The notes beneath the pieces are model-generated. The model was not told where the DNA came from. It was given only the letters and a program-made list of their open reading frames with translations, and made no database searches. Both the position numbers and the translations under genes were made by a program. DNA of 64,000 nucleotides from Schistocephalus solidus (Eukaryota; Platyhelminthes; Cestoda; Diphyllobothriidea; Diphyllobothriidae), in the NCBI GenBank assembly GCA_017591395.1, contig WEDG01003999.1, positions 62,001-126,000 of the forward strand, given 5' to 3'. Positions 58,865 to 64,000 of this stretch are shown here, piece after piece. Each line of letters begins with the position of its first letter. The first letter of the stretch is position 1.

Positions 58865-61800
58865 TTATTATCCGACACTCTGACGTGTACAACCTCGTTA
58901 TTCAAAAATATGTTTAGGATTTAAACATTAGTGCGTACCGAAAGCACCAGCTCCCTTTTTGAGACTCAGATCACGCAAATTATAGTGTCTATACTGGTGG
59001 CCGACCGAGCGGCATTTCCGAATCAGCCTTGACCCGTTTTTCAGCCTTTTTTTAACTTCATCGTATACTTAGCCAATGGTAGAAAGTACCGGCGTGAACC
59101 TAATCGTCCTCTGAGTAAAAGTGCGGGATGCTGTTTGTAGGTAGGTTTTGTTAAACAAGTACTTGTCGTGTGCTCAAAGTCAGGACAATCGATCTTTACG
59201 GGTCCAACTCGTCACAGTACCGAGTCGTGCACTCGAAATGCTGCAGAAAGATATCAATAAGTTTCTTAAAGTTCTCGTATTTATAAACTTTGAAGCCGAA
59301 GACGTATTTACTATGAGCCGACTACAAGAAAAGACCTTTCTGTGCATATTTTTCGAAATAATGCCGAAGTTATAAGGGCGTCAGAGGTCAGTTGGAAGAG
59401 TTAATATTACTTATTTGGTCAATTTAGACGGTGTGATTATTACAAGCGGTCGGAAAGAAACTCATTCGAAAATGGGTGCCGAAGAAGTTTAAGCTTTCAT
59501 GAGGTACGCCACTTGAGGAAAAATATTGTACATGAAAGTCCGATTGGACATAATGGCTCACCGAACAGTTCCTAAAAAAAAGAAATGTGAAAATCTTATA
59601 AGATGTATCCCACGTTCGAAACGTTTTCTGGGAAAGAGAAAAAACTGCCTGTTTGATTAAGCAATGTGTAATTTAAATGCAGGAAGTCCCCTCCACAAAA
59701 AGTGGCTTGAATATTGCAGCATTGGTGCATCGGTCTTCAAATACTGCTTGGCGGACAACAGGTCAACTTAAAAATTATTTCAGGCTCAGCCCAGGCCTTG
59801 ACCCGCCTCATTTTGGGACAGATTTATGATATCGGTCCAGGTTGACTCGACAGCGGGTTGAATGCGCCACTGCAAGGTCGCATGGGTGTGCTTGCGGTAA
59901 AGCTGTTTTGTACTTCTCAGAGCATATCTCGCAAGGCTTACAAACCTAGTTGTCCACAAAAACTGCAGAAAAATAAATACGCCGGACTACATTAAGTGTA
60001 ATTCCAGCTATTCGAGACCGCCACCAAGTTTTCTGTTTATCAATAATAGTACTTGTGATAACCATAACGATAGGAAGGATAACAGTGAGAACAAAAGTAG
60101 TGTTCTTCGTTCGTGCAAAACTTGCGAATAACTGGCACGTGTTTCGTGCCAATGAGTTCAAACCACAAACAAATATTTTCTACTTAAATGATTTAATTAG
60201 CTGGTTTATTTTTGCTTAGACAACTATAAGTCCGGGATGCGTAAATCATAAGTGAGATGTGCGATTCCAGGTGCACCCTTCCTAGAAGCAGACTAATGAT
60301 TTATTGGATATTTTATAGGTAAGTAATACCAGTGGGTCAGATGGTGCGAGTTGAATCAGAAATAAAGAAGCGTCCGTTGCCTAAATTAAAACCGCTTCAT
60401 TTTTGTCCATTTGTAGTACCCCTGATCGTGTATATATATATATATATAATGAGAGCAGTGAGCATGACTCTCCAATCGCTGAAGATGTGCAGACGAAACA
60501 ACTATCCGAAACCTCAGACACGTAATAAACATCTCCAGGTAAATGTCTCCTCTTCCTTTGACATAGTTATATGTGTGTTCTTATTAAGCAGTAAGCAGAG
60601 GTTACAATGAATTTGACCTCTATTGCGCATCCACCTAGACTATAAACACGTATTCCAGGAAGAGTCAAAGTAATCACGGCGTTAATATACCTCACGTAGG
60701 TCTTGATTAGATTATTTATCCATGTACTTCATACCCTTACATATGCTCAGTTTTAGGTATCATTTAAAGGTTTAGTTAACATTCTTAGTCACTGAGAGCA
60801 TCGTGCGGTGTGATCAATGCTTGCGCAGTGCAATAACGTGGATGGTGCCATTTGTTACGCAAATGCCTAGAAGTTCAAAACATTGTGACTGCATTATCAG
60901 CCAACCAAATGGCCGAGTAATAATCATGCCACTAATTAACACTGGTGATGAACATGCGTCAATTAACGTGCAAGCAATCATTGTATGATATACGCATCCT
61001 ATTAATTCCACACTCTTGTGCCTTCGTTGCCTTTATCTGCTATTGTCTCAGACTATGGGTTCGAGAGAGATCCCGTAATATCGGGCGATAACATTTCCTT
61101 CTTCTGGATATTTGCAATAATATAACGTAGTAGGAAATGCAATCAGGAATGAAAACATACCAATCTATTGGTTTCTCGGGGCAAACAAGCACCGGAGGAC
61201 TGGAAGAGGTCACGAACAGGCAACCACCTACCATGCCGAAGTCAACCAAGTTAGGATAGTCGAATGGGTGCCGAATGGACTGCGGGCAGATGCATAGAAA
61301 ACTGTTTTGTGATTATTCTGCCATTCTTCAGCCAGTCATCGCCCTGACCACCACCTTGACCAGAAACACAAACACGCAGTACCACACGCAGTAGATGTCC
61401 GATTTGCAGCGACAGAAAAAGGCAGGTAGCAAATCACTGATGAATTTAGGTTCCATAATGACCCGTCTGCACCGTGTACTCCCGCATTTTTTGCGTTCTT
61501 CGTTAGATGTGAAGGATTTGGGGAATCAAAGCAGAATAAGCCTGAAACTGCAGTTTGTCAGTCAAACCGTATTTTCCACCTCTGCTAAATCAAAAAATAT
61601 TTTGCAGGGGCTACGCTTACTTAAGTCCCCATTTATAAGAAAGCAGGCCATACCTTGTTAGCCCGTGTTTTTAACCATTATAGGATGCCACAAGAGTTCC
61701 ATTTAGAGGCCCTCTATTAGATTTAGAGGAAAGATAGCTTTAGGGGAAAGATAGGGGAATGCTTTTGAACTTCCTATTGGTTCCAAAGTGGGTGGAAAAA

Positions 61801-62540
61801 AGCATTGCTACATAATGAAAATCGAAGATGAGGTTCTTCAAATAATTACATTCGAAAAGCAAGTAGTCGTCAGCTAATCGAAAATACTACGAAGATCACT
61901 CACCTACTCTGATTCGTATAATGATATGCAATTGCGCGTGGATGGTTAGTGAGAAACTTGATGCCAGTCGAGTTTGTACCTAAATGTATCCACACAGGTG
62001 GAGAGAGCAGCATAATTTGATTTATCGTATAAAGAAGTGGACGTATCTTAACCGCCACGGGTGCAATCCCATCAAGAAGGACCAATTAAAAGGTACGAGT
62101 TGTAGGCCTTTGTTCTTCGTAGATGCATACTAATGGCTCTATACTCATGTACTCTTTCGTATATAAGTGTAATTTGGGCGTAAGTGAATTGATTTTTCTT
62201 ATGTGAGAGTCGGCCAGTGTCCTTTTTGAAGTTAATCTGATGCTTTTTCGAGTTTCTGTAGGCCAGTGGCTTACAATCCACTGGTTTGAATTATCCATTC
62301 AAGTTATTGTGCGAAATTGGGAATGTTCAGGTGTATCTGGTGTGCTCACACGTATAAGCTTCACAGAAGTCGTCACAGACTATAACCTCCATTAATAAAC
62401 CGCGTAGTAAATTACGAGTGGATACCTGGCCGGCTTTTGAATTTGAGCAGCCATTTTTGTTTGCTCTTTATTAAGGAGGAAATTTTCTGCAACTGTACAC
62501 TCCTATACCTATTTTTATTTGATATTCTGTTTTTTTTACG
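58865..62540. other. No gene recognised
   Basis: Several 60-90-codon frames (for example 59148-59375, 60332-60610, 61395-61661) without motifs. A TA run occupies about 60430-60449. Confidence 0.45.
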
Positions 62541-62583
62541 TTTATTTCTTTGTCTGAACTACACTACGCTAGTACCTTTTTGA

Positions 62584-64000
62584 ATGCACGTAAACTGCAA
62601 AATTTACCAAATAATTTCCATGAAGCCAGCTGTTGCACTTTTCGGCCAATATGTCGGACGTGTGATTCCCCCGTGCTCACATCTTCACGCTTTTATCAAA
62701 AAAAAACCTGCGCAGCGGAAAAAACACCGCTGCGGTTGGCAATTCGCCTTGAAGCGTCAACCGAATGACAAACTGTCAATTCCAGGCTTTCTTTCAACAA
62801 ATTGTCGTTCGATCTTCAACAAAACTCATGATATGGAGCTACTTTTGTTGAAAAAAGAACATTGTAAGACCCAAGTCATTTGTCTTCAAGAGACATGGTT
62901 AAACAGTGACATTGACGCACAGTTAATTAGCCCCCCGTCTTTCCGTTGCTTTCGAGCAGATCGAAATTCTTCATCCTCCAGTAGAGGTGGAGGGTTGGCT
63001 ATTTTGGTCAATAAGGATTGGTGTTTTAACTGTAAGTCCTGATTTTCCTACTCTGGGGATTTGATAGACGTTATTGCTGTCATATGACAGCAATATGACA
63101 GATATCTGTAAGCCCCGATTTTTATATACATTTAAGGGCATCATATTTGTTAGTATCTATATTCCCCCCTCTACCTGTGAAGGTGCGCTTAACCTTTTCT
63201 TCGACGTTCTTTCGGAAAAACTTGCTTTATTGTCCGGCGAGCATCTTATTGTCTTATGTGGTTATTTTAATCGTGTGAATTTACGTCCGTTTACGTTATT
63301 AGTCTTTGATGACCTTGTTTCTTTTAATACTCGCGCTGATGCCCCTGTTGATCACTTTTTGACTAACCAATCCAAGTTCTTCCTTGTTAAGAACAGAGCT
63401 CCATTATCTGGTTCCAATCACTCTGTATTATTAGGCTTCCAAAAATTTATTCCGCTTCTACACGTGCGCTGCTACTCAAACCCGAAAGGAAAGTTAAGGT
63501 TCCTGACACATCCCCGGAAAACATTTTACTTCTCCTGACTTGCATATCGTACACTATCCCCGTCTTCCTCAGTCAATCCAATGTTGAGTCGTGTTCCAGC
63601 TTCCTTACAACATTTTTAAAAGACATTTTTAATATTTGCTGTCCTCTTGATACAGTTTATGTCCGACCTGACAGAATTTCTTCGCCTTATCTAAAATCTT
63701 TAAGACGTGAAAAAGAACTTCTTTAACAGCTAGGCATCCGAGTCTGTCTAAAGGATGTTAATATCCTAATAAAAAGGGAGATTTGCAGATTTGTTTGATT
63801 TGTTTGTTAGTCAGCTTTTTGCCTCTCCGTCTTAAACCTTCTTTTCGGCTTTCCTCTGCTGAACTCTGGAGGAATCTTAAGCGTCTCACTGGCCAATGTG
63901 GTAAACTGGCACATGTTGATGCTGATTTAGACGATCTAAACAAACATTTTATCCATACTTCTACTGACTCCAATCCCCCCACAAACAACCTTTCGTTACT
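62584..64000 (+). pseudogene. CR1-like LINE: endonuclease and start of linker, continues off window
   Basis: Frame 62584-63042 carries the start of an endonuclease/exonuclease/phosphatase domain (LSTNCRSIFNK, VICLQETWLNSD with catalytic Glu, CFRADRNSS, RGGGLAILV). After a frameshift at a palindrome, 63074-63538 continues with FVSIYIPPST, LIVLCGYFNRV and LSGSNHSVLL. Two expected catalytic Asp residues are altered (GDFN to GYFN, SDH to SNH). From about 63620 the post-endonuclease linker follows (CPLDTVYVRPDRISSPYLKS then LRREKELL), with stops. The RT should lie beyond the window edge. Such endonucleases nick target DNA to prime reverse transcription; this one should be inactive. Confidence 0.88.
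63073..63094. repeat. Perfect 22-bp palindrome at a LINE frameshift
   Basis: Arm ATTGCTGTCAT meets its exact reverse complement with no loop. Confidence 0.95.

Noticed and set aside
60479..60498. CTGAAGA followed by GAAA, another hammerhead-like core
   Set aside because: No PLE coding sequence precedes it and I could not form helix III or helix I. The short core can occur by chance.

Overview
The window looks like gene-poor, repeat-dense nuclear DNA of a eukaryote, most likely a parasitic flatworm (a diphyllobothriid-type tapeworm is my best guess). The reasons are: no bacterial-style gene packing; one convincing host coding frame in 64 kb; several lineages of Penelope-like elements (PLEs); a non-LTR retrotransposon whose ORF ends in C2H2 zinc fingers, a type I recall from tapeworm and fluke genomes; tRNA-derived SINEs; a Gypsy relic; and long microsatellites. 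The organism call is inference from memory and was not searched.

Layout. 0-5.2 kb: a 369-bp repeat monomer, an AT-rich long-inverted-repeat element, and a minus-strand PLE with its flank. 7.9-10.3 kb: two PLE relics, the first split by a long-inverted-repeat element. 11.7-14.2 kb: a fuller long-inverted-repeat element, a dispersed repeat and a monomer. 15.0-19.3 kb: a plus-strand PLE complex made of an inverted 3' fragment, a truncated RT copy and a longer RT plus GIY-YIG copy. 20.0-22.6 kb: a three-layer nest of repeats whose innermost layer is a zinc-finger LINE 3' end with a near-perfect 7-bp target duplication. 25.2-28.1 kb: SINEs and a dimeric LINE 3' UTR. 29.56-31.18 kb (minus): the only likely host gene, a 541-residue protein with a PTB/PH-like domain.

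32.1-33.0 kb: a 950-bp degenerate GTA array. 34.6-36.4 kb: a SINE and another LINE 3' UTR. 38.4 kb: a telomere-like dispersed repeat. 39.4-40.2 kb: an unexplained GC-rich island. 41.4-42.9 kb: a four-unit tandem array of the monomer. 43.1-43.7 kb: a recent 292-bp tandem duplication. 46.4-47.7 and 50.3-51.5 kb (minus): two further PLE lineages. 49.1-50.0 kb: another long-inverted-repeat element. 52.4-53.1 kb (minus): a second zinc-finger LINE fragment. 55.9-58.0 kb: a telomere-like repeat and the 3' end of a Gypsy element. 58.3-58.9 kb: a repeat tail carrying a 280-bp GTA expansion. 62.6-64.0 kb: the start of a CR1-like LINE that runs off the window.

Themes. Every recognisable mobile-element ORF carries stops, frameshifts or lost catalytic residues. 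The best leads are: two PLE copies sharing the same lesions including YVDD to YVNY; hammerhead-ribozyme-like CUGANGA/GAAA cores after the GIY-YIG domain in several PLE lineages; the identification of the abundant ~370-bp monomer as the 3' end of a zinc-finger LINE; and perfect palindromes that seem to have arisen inside retroelements by template switching. All coordinates of relic boundaries are by eye and may be off by tens of bases.
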